Source: DATBLE01 sp963841405 (GTDB lineage: Bacteria; Actinomycetota; Thermoleophilia; Gaiellales; Gaiellaceae). Taken from it: a stretch of DNA of 64,000 bases. The translations under genes were made by a program, and so were the position numbers. This document shows positions 35,764 through 44,970 of this stretch, in pieces. The stretch's first letter is position 1. Each line of letters begins with the position of its first letter. The DNA lies in the NCBI GenBank assembly GCA_963841405.1, contig CAWJCM010000007.1:62001-126000 (forward strand). Direction: 5' to 3'. The notes beneath the pieces were generated by a model. It was not told where the DNA came from, searched no databases, and was given only the letters and a program-made list of their open reading frames with translations.

Positions 35764-36112
35764 CACGCACGTCTTCGTCTTCGCGCTTGCCGGCGAGCTG
35801 AGCGCACCGGAGCGGCGGCTGCTGGAGCGCGACCGCTGGGGCATCTCGGCAATCGTGCTCTGGGAGATCGCGAAGCTCGCGCAGCTCGGCCGGATCGACA
35901 TCGATCTCGACGACGCGAGCGTGATCCGCGCCCTGGCCAGCGTCCAGATCTGGCCGCTGACCCGCCAGATCGCCATGACGAGCACGCGGCTCGACGTTCA
36001 GGGCGATCCGGCCGACGAGCTGATCGCGGCGACGAGCGTCGTGCACGGTGCGCCGCTCGTAACCAGAGACCGGCGAATGCGCCGCTTGAAGCGCGTGCCC
36101 CTGGCCCGCTAA
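35750..36112 (+). CDS. PIN-domain ribonuclease toxin (VapC-like)
   Basis: A 120-residue PIN endoribonuclease. Acidic active-site residues: Asp in LNLDTHVFVF, Glu in SAIVLWEIAKL, Asp pair in DPADELIAATSVVHGAPLVT and TRDRRM. This is the type that pairs with Phd-like antitoxins (fewer RHH). It cleaves RNA when the antitoxin is degraded. Its stop overlaps the convergent allantoinase gene by 4 nt. Confidence 0.88.
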   Translation: MLNLDTHVFVFALAGELSAPERRLLERDRWGISAIVLWEIAKLAQLGRIDIDLDDASVIRALASVQIWPLTRQIAMTSTRLDVQGDPADELIAATSVVHGAPLVTRDRRMRRLKRVPLAR

Positions 36113-37008
36113 CGCTCGTCCCGCACCTGCGCGTGCTGCTCGTGCCAGTGACGGGCGATTGCCGCACGCGTCGTCATCCAGACGTCCTCACGCGAACAGA
36201 CGTGGGCGAGAAAGCGGTCGAGCGCCCGCGACCGTCCCGGCCGGCCCACGATCCGACAATGCAGGCCGACGTTCATCATCCGCCCGCCCTCCTCGTACAG
36301 CTGCTCGAACGAGTCGACCAGATAGGTGAGGAAGTCGTCCCCGGTCGCGAAGCCGTTCGGGATCAGGAACTTCATGTCGTTCACGTCGAGGGTGTACGGG
36401 ATCACGAGGTGCTGCTTGCCGGCGACCTCGACCCAGTACGGCAGCTCGTCGGCGTAGTCGTCGGAGTCGTAGAGGAAGCCGCCCTCCTCGACGACGAGCC
36501 GGCGCGTGTTCTCCGTGTTGCGCCCCGTGTACCAGCCGACCGGGCGGACGCCGCACGCCCGCTCGATCGCCTCGATCGCGAGGCGCATGTGCTCGCGCTC
36601 CTCGTCCTCGCCGAGGTCGGCGTAGTCGAACCAGCGCCAGCCGTGGCTCGCCACCTCCCAGCCGGCGTCGACCATCGCCCGAGCTGCGGCCGGGTTCTGC
36701 TCGAGCGCGCGGCCGACCGCGTAGACGGTCAACGGCAGGCCGTGCTTGGTGAAGATCCGGTGGACGCGCCAGAAGCCGACGCGGCTGCCGAACTCGAACA
36801 TCGACTCGACGTTCAGGTTGCGGCCCGCCGTCGGAGCCGCGCCGACGACCTCGTGCAAGTACGACTCCGACTCGGCGTCGCCCTCGAGCGGCGTCCGCTC
36901 TCCGCCTTCCTCGTAGTTGAGCACGAAGCTGACGGCGAGGCGTGCGCCGCCCGGCCAGCGCGGATCCGGCGGCGTCGCGCCGTACCCGGCAAGGTCGCGC
37001 GCCGTCAA
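36109..37008 (-). CDS. puuE: PuuE-type allantoinase (polysaccharide-deacetylase fold)
   Basis: A 299-residue NodB-fold amidohydrolase. WPGGARLAVSFVLNYEEGGE, EVASHGWRWFDYAD, VGWYTGRNTENTRRLVVEEG and YDSDDYADELPYW are the landmark segments of PuuE allantoinases, in which the usual metal-binding residues of deacetylases are changed (N/E for D, W for H). It opens allantoin to allantoate. No uricase, transthyretin-like or ureidoglycolate gene is nearby, though M20 hydrolases and an NCS1 permease could serve the same route. The start is TTG 37008; no other start is available. Confidence 0.85.
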   Translation of the reverse strand: MTARDLAGYGATPPDPRWPGGARLAVSFVLNYEEGGERTPLEGDAESESYLHEVVGAAPTAGRNLNVESMFEFGSRVGFWRVHRIFTKHGLPLTVYAVGRALEQNPAAARAMVDAGWEVASHGWRWFDYADLGEDEEREHMRLAIEAIERACGVRPVGWYTGRNTENTRRLVVEEGGFLYDSDDYADELPYWVEVAGKQHLVIPYTLDVNDMKFLIPNGFATGDDFLTYLVDSFEQLYEEGGRMMNVGLHCRIVGRPGRSRALDRFLAHVCSREDVWMTTRAAIARHWHEQHAQVRDER

Positions 37009-37030
37009 TCCGAGCCCGGCCCTGGCGCGA

Positions 37031-37163
37031 CTACCGGGCCGACGGGACCGTCTTGCGCATCACGCAGTTCTTCGTCCCCTTGGGCCGGACGTGGCTGAAG
37101 CCGGCCCGCTCGAAGAGGCTCCGCGATCGTGAAGTCGTCGAGGACTCGCTCGTTTGCCACGGC
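37031..37163 (-). pseudogene. Remnant of a GNAT-type acetyltransferase
   Basis: VANERVLDDFTIAEP in one frame, then after a frame change the family-like C-terminus LFERAGFSHVRPKGTKNCVM ending RKTVPSAR. This looks like the two ends of a GNAT acetyltransferase with the core deleted. Evidence is the protein-like phrase only. Confidence 0.4.
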
Positions 37164-37333
37164 GACACTGTAGAGCTGGGCGTCGGAACTGCAGCGACGA
37201 AGCCGACGCCGGCCAGCGGGCGACGCGGCGTCGTCCGGTCCGCCGTTGGGTGGCCCCTGAGGACGATCCTCGGGGATGGGCGAGCGGGCGGCTCGAAGGG
37301 AGGAGCCCGGCGGCGACGCAAGAACGGAGCCGC

Positions 37334-37735
37334 GTGCGCCTCCGCTCGTACCGGCACGCCGCACGCCATGCGGTGAGCATGAGCATCGCGCCCTACGGCT
37401 ACACGTTGACGATCTGGACCTCGGGTGCCGTCCTCACGCACGCGCGCGGAGTCCCCACCAGCGCCGACGCGCTCCTGTTCATGGTCGGCGCGGTCGCCGG
37501 CTTCGCGCTCGTCGGTCTCGTAGCATTCGGCCGGCACACCGCGCGCGTCGGCTCCGACGCGCGGCAGCCGGCGTTGTGGGCGGGGTTCCACGTCCCTTCG
37601 ATCGGGGCCGCGATCGGCGCCGCGACGCTGATCGCCCATCTCCTCGAAGATCCCGGCGCCTGGCCGCTGGGAGGATTCGCCGCGACGGCCATCTATCTGC
37701 TCGTGCTCTCCGCGCAGCTGGCACTGGCGAGTTAG
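37334..37735 (+). CDS. Small integral membrane protein of unknown function
   Basis: About 133 residues. A basic leader (VRLRSYRHAARHAVSMS) precedes hydrophobic segments YGYTLTIWTSGAVLTHARG, ALLFMVGAVAGFALVGLVAF, PSIGAAIGAATLIAHLLE and GFAATAIYLLVLSAQLALA. Three or four membrane helices; I do not recognise a family. GTG 37334 is preferred because the leader looks coding; ATG 37379 is the alternative. Confidence 0.6.
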   Translation: MRLRSYRHAARHAVSMSIAPYGYTLTIWTSGAVLTHARGVPTSADALLFMVGAVAGFALVGLVAFGRHTARVGSDARQPALWAGFHVPSIGAAIGAATLIAHLLEDPGAWPLGGFAATAIYLLVLSAQLALAS

Positions 37736-37802
37736 CGTCAGGATCGGGGGCGCGAGACCGGCGCCGGCCGGGTGCCGGCGTGACCAGATGAGATCGCGTT
37801 GC

Positions 37803-38180
37803 TCACGTTCGCCGCGCGATCGCCTCGATCTCGATCAAAACGCCGGGCGGCAATCCAGCCTGCACCGACGTCCGCGCGGGGTAGGGCTTGGAGAAGAACT
37901 CGACGTAGACCGCGTTGTAGGCGGGGAAGTCGCCAAGGTCGGCGAGGTACGCGTTCACCTTGACGACGTCGTCCAGGGTGCAGCCCGCCGCCTCCACGCA
38001 TGCGCGGATGTTCTCGAGCGTCTGCCGCGTCTGCTCGGCGACCCCGCCCTCGACCAGGCTCCCGTCGTCGTCAACACCGGTCTGCCCGGCTGTGTAGACC
38101 GCGTCGCCCGAGACGACCACGGGCGAGTAGGGCGGCTTCGGGACCGGCAGGTTCTCAGGTTGTAGCGCTTGCCTCGGCAC
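37803..38180 (-). CDS. ridA: RidA-family enamine/imine deaminase
   Basis: A 125-residue RidA (YjgF/UK114) protein. PYSPVVVSGDAVYTAGQTGVD, EQTRQTLENIRACVEAAGC, VVKVNAYLADLGDFPAYN and PARTSVQAGLPPGVLIEIEAIA match the family, including the substrate-binding Arg and final Glu. It hydrolyses reactive imines, or in related operons (RutC, aminoacrylate) a pathway intermediate. Last gene of the seven-gene operon, with its own good ribosome-binding site (AAAGGAGATCGAG) although its start overlaps the CoA-transferase gene by 26 nt. Confidence 0.9.
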   Translation of the reverse strand: MPRQALQPENLPVPKPPYSPVVVSGDAVYTAGQTGVDDDGSLVEGGVAEQTRQTLENIRACVEAAGCTLDDVVKVNAYLADLGDFPAYNAVYVEFFSKPYPARTSVQAGLPPGVLIEIEAIARRT

Positions 38181-39369
38181 CTCGATCTCCTTTCGACTCG
38201 ACTCCGAATACGCCGGACTCTGCCAGCGCGCGAATCCGTTCCGGCTGGTAACCGCACACCTCGATCAGGACCTGCTCCGTGTGTTCACCGCGGGCAGGAC
38301 CGGGCCGCACCGGCGGCTCCGGGCCCGAGAGGCGCAGCGGCGACGCCACCTGGCGCACCGTGCCCAGCCGTGGATGCTCATACTCGACCAGCCTGGCCTC
38401 CTCGAGCGCGCCGGGCACGTCGTTCACCGGCGAGCAAGGCACGCCCGCACGACCGAGCAGCTCGAGCCACTCCTCGCTCGTCCGGCCCCGGAACACCTCG
38501 TCGAGGATCGGCGACAGCTCGCCGCGGCGCCGGTCGCGGTCGGCGAAGGTCGGGAACCGCTCCGCCAGGTCGGGACGCGCGATCGTATCGCAGAGCAGCG
38601 TCCAGAACTTCTCCTTCGGGCAGGCGACCACGATCCAGCCGTCCGCCGTCTCGAAGTTCTGGAACGGGACGATCGACGGGTGCGCGGAGTTCGGCCGCCG
38701 CAGCGGCGTGTACCCACGCGAAACCGCCCAGGTGCCGACGTACATCAGCTCGTGGAGCGCCGTGTCGAGCAGCGAGACGTCGCAGTCACAGCCGGTGCCG
38801 TCACGGCGGGCACGCCAGAGGCCGGCGAGCACCGCGATCGTCGACGCGTAGCCGCCGGAGAGGTCGACGAGCGAGAGGCCGCTCTTGGTCGGCGGTCCGT
38901 CGGGGTCGCCGGCCAGGCTCATCCACCCTGCCAGCCCCTGCATCATGTAGTCGTAGCCGCCCTGGGCGGCCCGCGGGCCGGTCGTCCCGAAGCCGGACAG
39001 CGAACAGCAGACGATCCGCGGGTTGACGTCCTTCAGGTCGTCGTAGGTCAGCCGCAGCTTCGCCGGCTGGTCGCCGCGCAGGTTCGAGTAGACGACGTCG
39101 GAGCCGCGCACGAGATCCTCGAAGACGCCGCGCGCCTCGGGGTGGCGCAGGTCGAGCGAGACGCTCCGCTTGTTGCGGTTGAAGGTCTCGAAGAACAGGG
39201 AGTCCTCGCCCTCGGCGAACGGCGGCACGTAGCGACCGACGTCGCCCCGCGAGGCGGGATCCTCGATCTTGATCACGTCCGCGCCGAGGTCGGCCAGCTG
39301 CAGCGTGCCCCAGGGCCCGGCGCCGAACTGCTCGATCGCGAGCACGCGGACGTCAGCGAGCGGCTGCAC
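38155..39369 (-). CDS. CaiB/BaiF-type (class III) CoA-transferase
   Basis: A 404-residue family III CoA-transferase. The N-terminus VRVLAIEQFGAGPWGTLQLADLG, ADVIKIEDPASRGDVGR, FFETFNRNKRSVSLDL and the catalytic-Asp region GGYDYMMQGLAGWMSLAG are clear. It moves CoA between carboxylic acids, so it would activate an acid made by the operon for the acyl-CoA enzymes encoded on the divergent operon; that link is inference. GTG 39369 overlaps the upstream oxidoreductase gene by 17 nt. Confidence 0.88.
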   Translation of the reverse strand: MQPLADVRVLAIEQFGAGPWGTLQLADLGADVIKIEDPASRGDVGRYVPPFAEGEDSLFFETFNRNKRSVSLDLRHPEARGVFEDLVRGSDVVYSNLRGDQPAKLRLTYDDLKDVNPRIVCCSLSGFGTTGPRAAQGGYDYMMQGLAGWMSLAGDPDGPPTKSGLSLVDLSGGYASTIAVLAGLWRARRDGTGCDCDVSLLDTALHELMYVGTWAVSRGYTPLRRPNSAHPSIVPFQNFETADGWIVVACPKEKFWTLLCDTIARPDLAERFPTFADRDRRRGELSPILDEVFRGRTSEEWLELLGRAGVPCSPVNDVPGALEEARLVEYEHPRLGTVRQVASPLRLSGPEPPVRPGPARGEHTEQVLIEVCGYQPERIRALAESGVFGVESKGDRGAEASATT

Positions 39370-40231
39370 GAGCCACCTCCGCCAGCCGTTCCGCGTCCTC
39401 GGGCACGCCGAGGTTGAAAAGGACGTGCCTGGCACCGGCGTCGATGTACTCGCGGACGCGAGCCACGCACTCTTCCGGCGTCCCCGCAATGCAGTAGCGG
39501 TCGACCACGTGCTCGGAGAAATCGCCCGCGTAGCGGCGGCGCAGATGCTCGTACAGGGTCCGCTTCTCGCCGACGTGCGCCGGAAGGGTGACGGCCGGCA
39601 TGACGTGGCCGGGCAGCTTCGCGAGCGCCTCGCGGAAGCGCTCGACCGAGACCCAGATGGGGATCCAGCCGTCGCCGAGCGTGGCCGCGCGGCGGATCGC
39701 AGCCTCGGAGCGGCCGCCGACCCAGAGGGGAGGCCCTTCCGGCCGCGGCGAGCCGGGCGCGATCTCGACATCCGCGAACGAGAAGAACCGGCCCTCGAAG
39801 CTCGCCGGCTGCTCGCCGAACAGCACCCGGAGCGCGCGCATGGCCTCGCTGGTCCGGGCGCCGCGCTCCCGCGGGTCGACCCCGACCGCCTCGAAGTCCT
39901 TCTCCGCCTCGCCGCCAACGCCCACGCCCAGGATCACGCGCCCGCCGGAGACGTAGTCGAGGGACGCGAACTCCTTGGCGACCACGCCCGGCTGGCGGAG
40001 GGGCAGGAGCACGATCCCGGCGCCGAGCGCGATCCGCGCCGTCACCGCAGCGAAGGTGGAGAGGGCGACGACGATGTCCAAAATCGGATTGCGATACGAG
40101 ATGTGGTCACCCGCCCAGATCGAGTCGTAGCCCAGCTCTTCCGCCGTCTGGGCGAGGTCCCGGTAACGGCCCGGGTCGGGCATCCCGTCGACCTGCTGGC
40201 CGCTGCCCTGGATGCCGAACGCGACGGTCAA
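39353..40231 (-). CDS. LLM-class oxidoreductase, probably F420-dependent
   Basis: A 292-residue luciferase-like TIM barrel. FGIQGSGQQ, AEELGYDSIWAGDHISY, LGAGIVLLPLRQPGVVAKEF and YVSGGRVILGVGVGGEAEKDF are characteristic of the F420-dependent branch. The substrate is unknown; the operon suggests oxidation or reduction of a hydantoin-derived or acyl intermediate. TTG 40231 overlaps the stop of the regulator gene (TTGA), the only start that fits. Confidence 0.85.
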   Translation of the reverse strand: MTVAFGIQGSGQQVDGMPDPGRYRDLAQTAEELGYDSIWAGDHISYRNPILDIVVALSTFAAVTARIALGAGIVLLPLRQPGVVAKEFASLDYVSGGRVILGVGVGGEAEKDFEAVGVDPRERGARTSEAMRALRVLFGEQPASFEGRFFSFADVEIAPGSPRPEGPPLWVGGRSEAAIRRAATLGDGWIPIWVSVERFREALAKLPGHVMPAVTLPAHVGEKRTLYEHLRRRYAGDFSEHVVDRYCIAGTPEECVARVREYIDAGARHVLFNLGVPEDAERLAEVARAAAR

Positions 40232-40914
40232 ACGACGGTCGTGCGCCCCGCCGCCCGCCACGCCTTCTCGTAGTACGGGCGCAACCACTCCAGGTGGTCG
40301 AGCATCTGCTCGCCCGCGCCGGCCTCGTCGCCGCTCTCGATTGCGGCCACGATCCCACGATGGTGGTCGTTGATCGACCGGTGCCACCCACGGCCGAGCC
40401 GGGAGCGGGACAGGTGCGTCTGCAGCACGGCAAAGACCGGCTGCGCCGCGATCGAGAGCAGCGTGTTGCCGCAGGCCGCGATCACGCAGGAGTGGAAGTC
40501 GCGGTTGTAGACGAACTGCTCCTTCGTGGGCAGCTGAAGCGGCCGGTCGGGGATGGCCGCCTGCAGGAGCACGAGGTCGTCCTCCGACCGCCGTCGGGCA
40601 GCGAGCCGGGCCGCGGGAACCTCGAGCAGCTCGCGCGCCTCGAGCAGCTCCTCGAGCGTCAGGTCGTCGGCCGTCGTGAGCAGGCCGATCCCGGAGCGCA
40701 GCGATTCGGACAGGTGGTCGGCGCTCGGCACGGTCACGAACGAGCCGCCGCCTGCACCCTTGGCGGTCCGGATCAGGCTCTGTGCGGTGAGCAGTCTCAG
40801 CGCCTCCCGGATCGTCGCCCGGCTGACGCCGAACTCCTCCGCCAGCACCGTCTCCTTCGGCAGGCGAGAGCCTTCCTCGAGCACTCCTTCGAGGATCTGC
40901 TCGCGCAGCCGCAT
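40228..40914 (-). CDS. GntR-family transcriptional regulator, FCD (FadR-like) subfamily
   Basis: A 228-residue regulator: winged helix (LREQILEGVLEEGSRLPKET, LAEEFGVSRATIREALRLL, IRTAKGAGGGSFV) and an all-helical FCD ligand domain with metal-type residues (RDFHSCVIAACGN, HLSRSRLGRGWHRSINDHH). It lies inside the hyuAB operon and is the best candidate to bind the GAATGTCWGACATTC operators. N-terminus odd: codons just upstream of ATG 40914 read VAKAYELIA, the normal first helix, but no in-frame start exists; a GTG overlapping the hyuB stop (GTGA at 40949) would reach it if one base were added. So a one-base deletion is likely. Confidence 0.87.
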   Translation of the reverse strand: MRLREQILEGVLEEGSRLPKETVLAEEFGVSRATIREALRLLTAQSLIRTAKGAGGGSFVTVPSADHLSESLRSGIGLLTTADDLTLEELLEARELLEVPAARLAARRRSEDDLVLLQAAIPDRPLQLPTKEQFVYNRDFHSCVIAACGNTLLSIAAQPVFAVLQTHLSRSRLGRGWHRSINDHHRGIVAAIESGDEAGAGEQMLDHLEWLRPYYEKAWRAAGRTTVV

Positions 40915-40945
40915 CGCGATCAGCTCATAGGCCTTCGCTACGCGC

Positions 40946-42853
40946 TCACCCCCCGAACTCGGCGTTACCCGCCGAGGACACCGGCGCGGAGGCGGCAGGC
41001 AGCTCGCGCCCCTGGTACCAGTCGGTCAGCGAGCCGACCTTGCGGTTCGTGGACAGCTCGGCGCGGAGCTTTCCGGTCGCGGCCTCGTCGATCTCGAGCG
41101 TCCGCTCGTCGGCGAAGACCACGCCGTACGCGTCCCGGGCGAGCTCGATCGAGGTGAAGTCGTCGAGCACGTCCTCCCGCACGGCAGCCGGGTCGCGCTC
41201 GAGCGGGTCGCCGTAGCCGGCGGCGTTCGGCTCGCGAAACTCGATGAACTCACCCGCGCGGAAGGGGATGCCCGTCACCTTCGCCGGCAGCGCCTGCTCG
41301 GCCGACGTGTCGGGGTTCTTGCGGCAAGACGCGACGAGCCCGTCCCAGCCGCCGAAGACGCCGACCGGCGGGTCGGTCTGGCGGTCGCCCTCGCACGAGT
41401 AGGTCCCGTCGACCAGGAACCGGTTGCGGCGGATGATCCCGACGCCGCCGCGCCATTTCCCCGGCGCGGCCGGCTCCGGCCGGAGCTCGTACTGGTCGCA
41501 GCGCATCGGGAAGCGCTTGTCCAGTTCCTCGATCGGGTTGTTGCGGGTGTTCGCCATCAGGTTGTCGACCGAGTCCATCGCGTCCTTGCCGAAGCGGCCG
41601 CCGTACGAGCCCTCGTTCACCTCGAGGTAGAGCCAGTACTCGCCGGCCGACTCGTCGAAGCCCGCGTACGCGCAGAAGTGGATCCCCGCCGAGTTGCCGC
41701 CGGTGACCTTGTCCGGCAGCGCCTCGGCGAGCGCGAGGTTGACGTTGTCGACCACGCGCTGGGTCTGGCAGAAGCGCGAGAAGCAGGCGCGCGGGAAGTT
41801 CGGGTTGAAGATCGTCCCCTTCGGCGCGATCACCTGCACCGGCCGGAAGACGCCGTCGTTCTGCGGCACGTGCTCGGGGAAGGTGGTCTCGTCGAGCAGG
41901 ATCGTGCGCACGGCGTAGTAGCACGAGACGAGCAGCGAACCCTCGTACGGGACGTTGTAGCCGGTCGGCACCTCCGGGTTCGAGCCGGTCAGGTCGATCG
42001 TGATCTCGTCGCCCTCGACGATCACGCGCGTCTCCACCCTGAGCCGTATGTCCCGATTCCGGGCATCGTCGTCGAGCCAGCCGATCACCGGCCCGTACGT
42101 CCCGTCCGGGATCTTCTCGATCTCGCGGCGGAGCATCGTCTCGGAGTAGTCCATCCAGTCGTAGGCCGCGCTCATCACCACCTCCGCCCCGTAGCGCTCG
42201 ACCAGCCGCAGGAAGCGCTCCCGGCCGAGGTGGCACGCGGCGAGCATCGCGTTCATGTCGCCGCGGTTCATCGTCTCGGTGCGGACGTTGTCGAAGATCA
42301 TCCGGTCGAGGTCCTCGTTCAGCTCGCCGCGCCGGTACCAGCGCAGGGCGTTGTAGACCTTTGCCTCGGCGTAGACGTCGAACGCGTCGGCGTTGATCCC
42401 GGGGAACGACCCGCCGACGTCGAGGACGTGGGCGGTGACCGCGGCAAAGCCGAGCAGCTCGCCGTCGTGGAAGATCGGCACAGCAACCGCGACATCGGGC
42501 GAGTGCGAGGCACCCAGGTACGGGTGGTTGTGGACGATCACGTCCCCCTCCTCGATCTCGTCCTCGAGCCGCCAGAGGAAGCCGCGGATGTACCAGGGCA
42601 GCGAGCCGATGTGCATCGGCGTCGAGTCAGACTCGCAGAGCTCGCGGCCCTCCGCGTCGAAGATGCCCGCGCCCAGGTCCTCGGACTCGCGGATGATCGA
42701 CGAGTACGACATCCGGAAGAGCACGCCCGCCATCTCCTTGGCGATCGCGTGGAAGGCGCCGCCGAGGACCCGCAGGGTGATCGGGTCGACCTCGACCCGC
42801 TTGCGCTGCGGAGGCCCGGGCCGACGGCCGACCTCGTACTCGACGACGCTCAT
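40946..42853 (-). CDS. hyuB: Hydantoinase B / oxoprolinase-family subunit
   Basis: A 635-residue HyuB-type subunit. VDPITLRVLGGAFHAIAKEM, DLGAGIFDAEGRELCES, VIVHNHPYLGASHSPDVAVA, PTGYNVPYEGSLLVSCYYAV and GGRFGKDAMDS are typical. With HyuA it performs ATP-dependent opening of hydantoins, N-methylhydantoin or 5-oxoproline-like rings, or carboxylation chemistry in related enzymes. ATG 42853 overlaps the hyuA stop (ATGA), indicating equal expression. Confidence 0.92.
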   Translation of the reverse strand: MSVVEYEVGRRPGPPQRKRVEVDPITLRVLGGAFHAIAKEMAGVLFRMSYSSIIRESEDLGAGIFDAEGRELCESDSTPMHIGSLPWYIRGFLWRLEDEIEEGDVIVHNHPYLGASHSPDVAVAVPIFHDGELLGFAAVTAHVLDVGGSFPGINADAFDVYAEAKVYNALRWYRRGELNEDLDRMIFDNVRTETMNRGDMNAMLAACHLGRERFLRLVERYGAEVVMSAAYDWMDYSETMLRREIEKIPDGTYGPVIGWLDDDARNRDIRLRVETRVIVEGDEITIDLTGSNPEVPTGYNVPYEGSLLVSCYYAVRTILLDETTFPEHVPQNDGVFRPVQVIAPKGTIFNPNFPRACFSRFCQTQRVVDNVNLALAEALPDKVTGGNSAGIHFCAYAGFDESAGEYWLYLEVNEGSYGGRFGKDAMDSVDNLMANTRNNPIEELDKRFPMRCDQYELRPEPAAPGKWRGGVGIIRRNRFLVDGTYSCEGDRQTDPPVGVFGGWDGLVASCRKNPDTSAEQALPAKVTGIPFRAGEFIEFREPNAAGYGDPLERDPAAVREDVLDDFTSIELARDAYGVVFADERTLEIDEAATGKLRAELSTNRKVGSLTDWYQGRELPAASAPVSSAGNAEFGG

Positions 42854-44970
42854 CTCGACACCTCCGCAGCGGTCACGGCCTCCGCCTCGGCGGCGGCCCC
42901 GGTTCCGATCACGATGTTTCCGAAGCGGTCGACGTGCGCCGTCAGCCCCGGCGGGATCACCGTCGTCGAGTCGTACTGGTTGACGATCGCCGGCCCCTCC
43001 AGCCGGTTGCCCGCCTTCAGCGCGGCGCGGTCGTAGAACCGTGTCGGCACCTGCTCGAGGCTGCCGCCGACGCGGAACCAGGCGTCGCGCTCGTAGCGCA
43101 GCGCCTCGTCCGGCGACTCGTCGCCGTGCTCGACCTCCGGCACCTGCAGAGGCGGCATCAGCCCGATCCCTCGCACCCGGATGTTCGGGATCTCGATGTC
43201 GGACTCCTCGAATCGGCGCGAGTACTCGCGTTCGTGGATGTCGTGGAAGTCGCGGCGCACCTTCTCGACCCAGGCGTCGTCGATCGCGCCCGAGTCGACG
43301 TCGACCCTGAGCTCGTACCCCTGGCCGAGGTAGCGGCAGTCGGCGACGCGCTGGACGAGGATCTGCCGGGCGGCGATACCGTCCTGCTCGAGCTGCGAGC
43401 GGGCCTGCTGCTCGAGCTCCTCGAATGCGCGCTGGAGGGACCCGGCGTCGAGGGTGGAGAGCCGCTCGTACACGGTCGAGACGTACTCGTAGACCATGTC
43501 CGTCGCCAGCAGCCCGAGCGCTGCGGTCACGCCCGGGTAGTTCGGGACGACCACCGACGGCGTCCCCACCTCGAGCGCGATCTGGGCGGCGAACAGCGGC
43601 CCCGCCCCGCCCTCGGCGACGAGCGCGAAGTCGCGCGGGTCGTAGCCCTTGCGCACCGAGTTCTCCTCGATCGACTGCACCATCGAGTGGGTGAGGATCT
43701 GGACAGCGCCCATCGAAGCCTCCTCGACCGACATGCCGAGCGCACCGGCCGGGCCCTCCTCGAAGGCGCGGCGAGCCGCAGCCGCATCGAGCTCCATCCC
43801 CCCGCCGAGGAAGGTCTCCGGCAGCAGCCAGCCGAGGTTGACCATCGCGTCGGTGGCGGTCGACTCGGTGCCGCCGCGCCCGTAGGCGGCCGGCCCCGGG
43901 TCGGCGCCCGCCGAGCGCGGCCCCACGCGGAAGATGCCCCCGCTGTCGACGTACGCGATCGAGCCGCCGCCGGCGCCGATCGTGTCGACGTCGACCATCG
44001 GGATCATCGCCTGGTACGGCCCGACCCTGGTGTCGAGCAGGTGCTTCATCCGCAGGCGGCCCTCCTGGGCGAGGCCGATGTCGGCCGAGGTGCCGCCCAC
44101 GTCCAGTGTGATCACGTTCTCGTGGCCGGCCTGGCGCCCAGCCCAGATGCCGCCGACCACGCCTGCAACCGGCCCCGACATCAGCAGGTTCACCGGCCTC
44201 GCGATCGCGCCTTCGGCGGTGGCGACGCCGCTGGCGGAGGTCATCAGGTGCAGCCCCGTGCGCACGTCCATCGCCTCCAGCTCCTGCTCGAGCCGGTGGA
44301 CGTAGCTCGAGACGCGCGGGCCGATGTACGCGTTCAGGCAAACGGTCGAGAAGCGCTCGTACTCGCGGTACTGCGGCAGCACCTCCGACGAGACCGACAG
44401 GAACGCGTCCGGGAACTCCTCGCGGACGATCGCGGCCACCCGCGCCTCGTGCTCGGGGTTGAGGAACGAGAAGAGGAAGCAGACGGCGACCGACTCGACT
44501 CCGGCCTCCTTCAGCTTCCGCACCTGCTCGCGCGCCTTCGCCTCGTCCAGAGGCACGAGCACGGAGCCGTCGCGGGTGATCCGCTCGGGCACGGTCAGCC
44601 GGTGGCGCCGCCGCACAATCGGGTAGCGCTGCCACGGCAGATCCTGGTAGTTCGAGAAGTTGAGCGGCTTCTTGTGCCGGGCGATGTGGAGGATGTCGCG
44701 ATAGCCCTCGGTGGTGATCAGCCCGACCTGGGCGCCGTCGTGCTCGATCACGATGTTCGTGGCGATGGTCGTGCCGTGGAACACCTGCTCCAATTGCGAC
44801 GGCGCGGTTCCCGCACCGTCGCAGAGCTCGCGAACTCCTCGGACGGTCCCCTGAGACGGATCGGCGGGAGTCGTGGGGACTTTGTGGACCGTGATCGTTC
44901 CCGCGTCGTCGTCCACGTAGATCAGGTCGGTGAACGTGCCGCCGACGTCGACTCCGAGCCGCTTAGCCAT
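42850..44970 (-). CDS. hyuA: Hydantoinase A / oxoprolinase-family ATP-using subunit
   Basis: A 706-residue HyuA-type subunit. The ASKHA ATPase phosphate-1 loop is RLGVDVGGTFTDLIYVDDD; FHGTTIATNIVIEHDGAQVG, PVAGVVGGIWAGRQAGHENV and TLDVGGTSADIGLAQEGRL follow, with the C-terminal HyuA beta-rich domain. It phosphorylates or activates the cyclic amide for HyuB. ATG 44970 is preceded by GAGGTCGAG. It overlaps the dehydrogenase gene upstream by 8 nt and hyuB downstream by 4 nt. Confidence 0.93.
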   Translation of the reverse strand: MAKRLGVDVGGTFTDLIYVDDDAGTITVHKVPTTPADPSQGTVRGVRELCDGAGTAPSQLEQVFHGTTIATNIVIEHDGAQVGLITTEGYRDILHIARHKKPLNFSNYQDLPWQRYPIVRRRHRLTVPERITRDGSVLVPLDEAKAREQVRKLKEAGVESVAVCFLFSFLNPEHEARVAAIVREEFPDAFLSVSSEVLPQYREYERFSTVCLNAYIGPRVSSYVHRLEQELEAMDVRTGLHLMTSASGVATAEGAIARPVNLLMSGPVAGVVGGIWAGRQAGHENVITLDVGGTSADIGLAQEGRLRMKHLLDTRVGPYQAMIPMVDVDTIGAGGGSIAYVDSGGIFRVGPRSAGADPGPAAYGRGGTESTATDAMVNLGWLLPETFLGGGMELDAAAARRAFEEGPAGALGMSVEEASMGAVQILTHSMVQSIEENSVRKGYDPRDFALVAEGGAGPLFAAQIALEVGTPSVVVPNYPGVTAALGLLATDMVYEYVSTVYERLSTLDAGSLQRAFEELEQQARSQLEQDGIAARQILVQRVADCRYLGQGYELRVDVDSGAIDDAWVEKVRRDFHDIHEREYSRRFEESDIEIPNIRVRGIGLMPPLQVPEVEHGDESPDEALRYERDAWFRVGGSLEQVPTRFYDRAALKAGNRLEGPAIVNQYDSTTVIPPGLTAHVDRFGNIVIGTGAAAEAEAVTAAEVSR

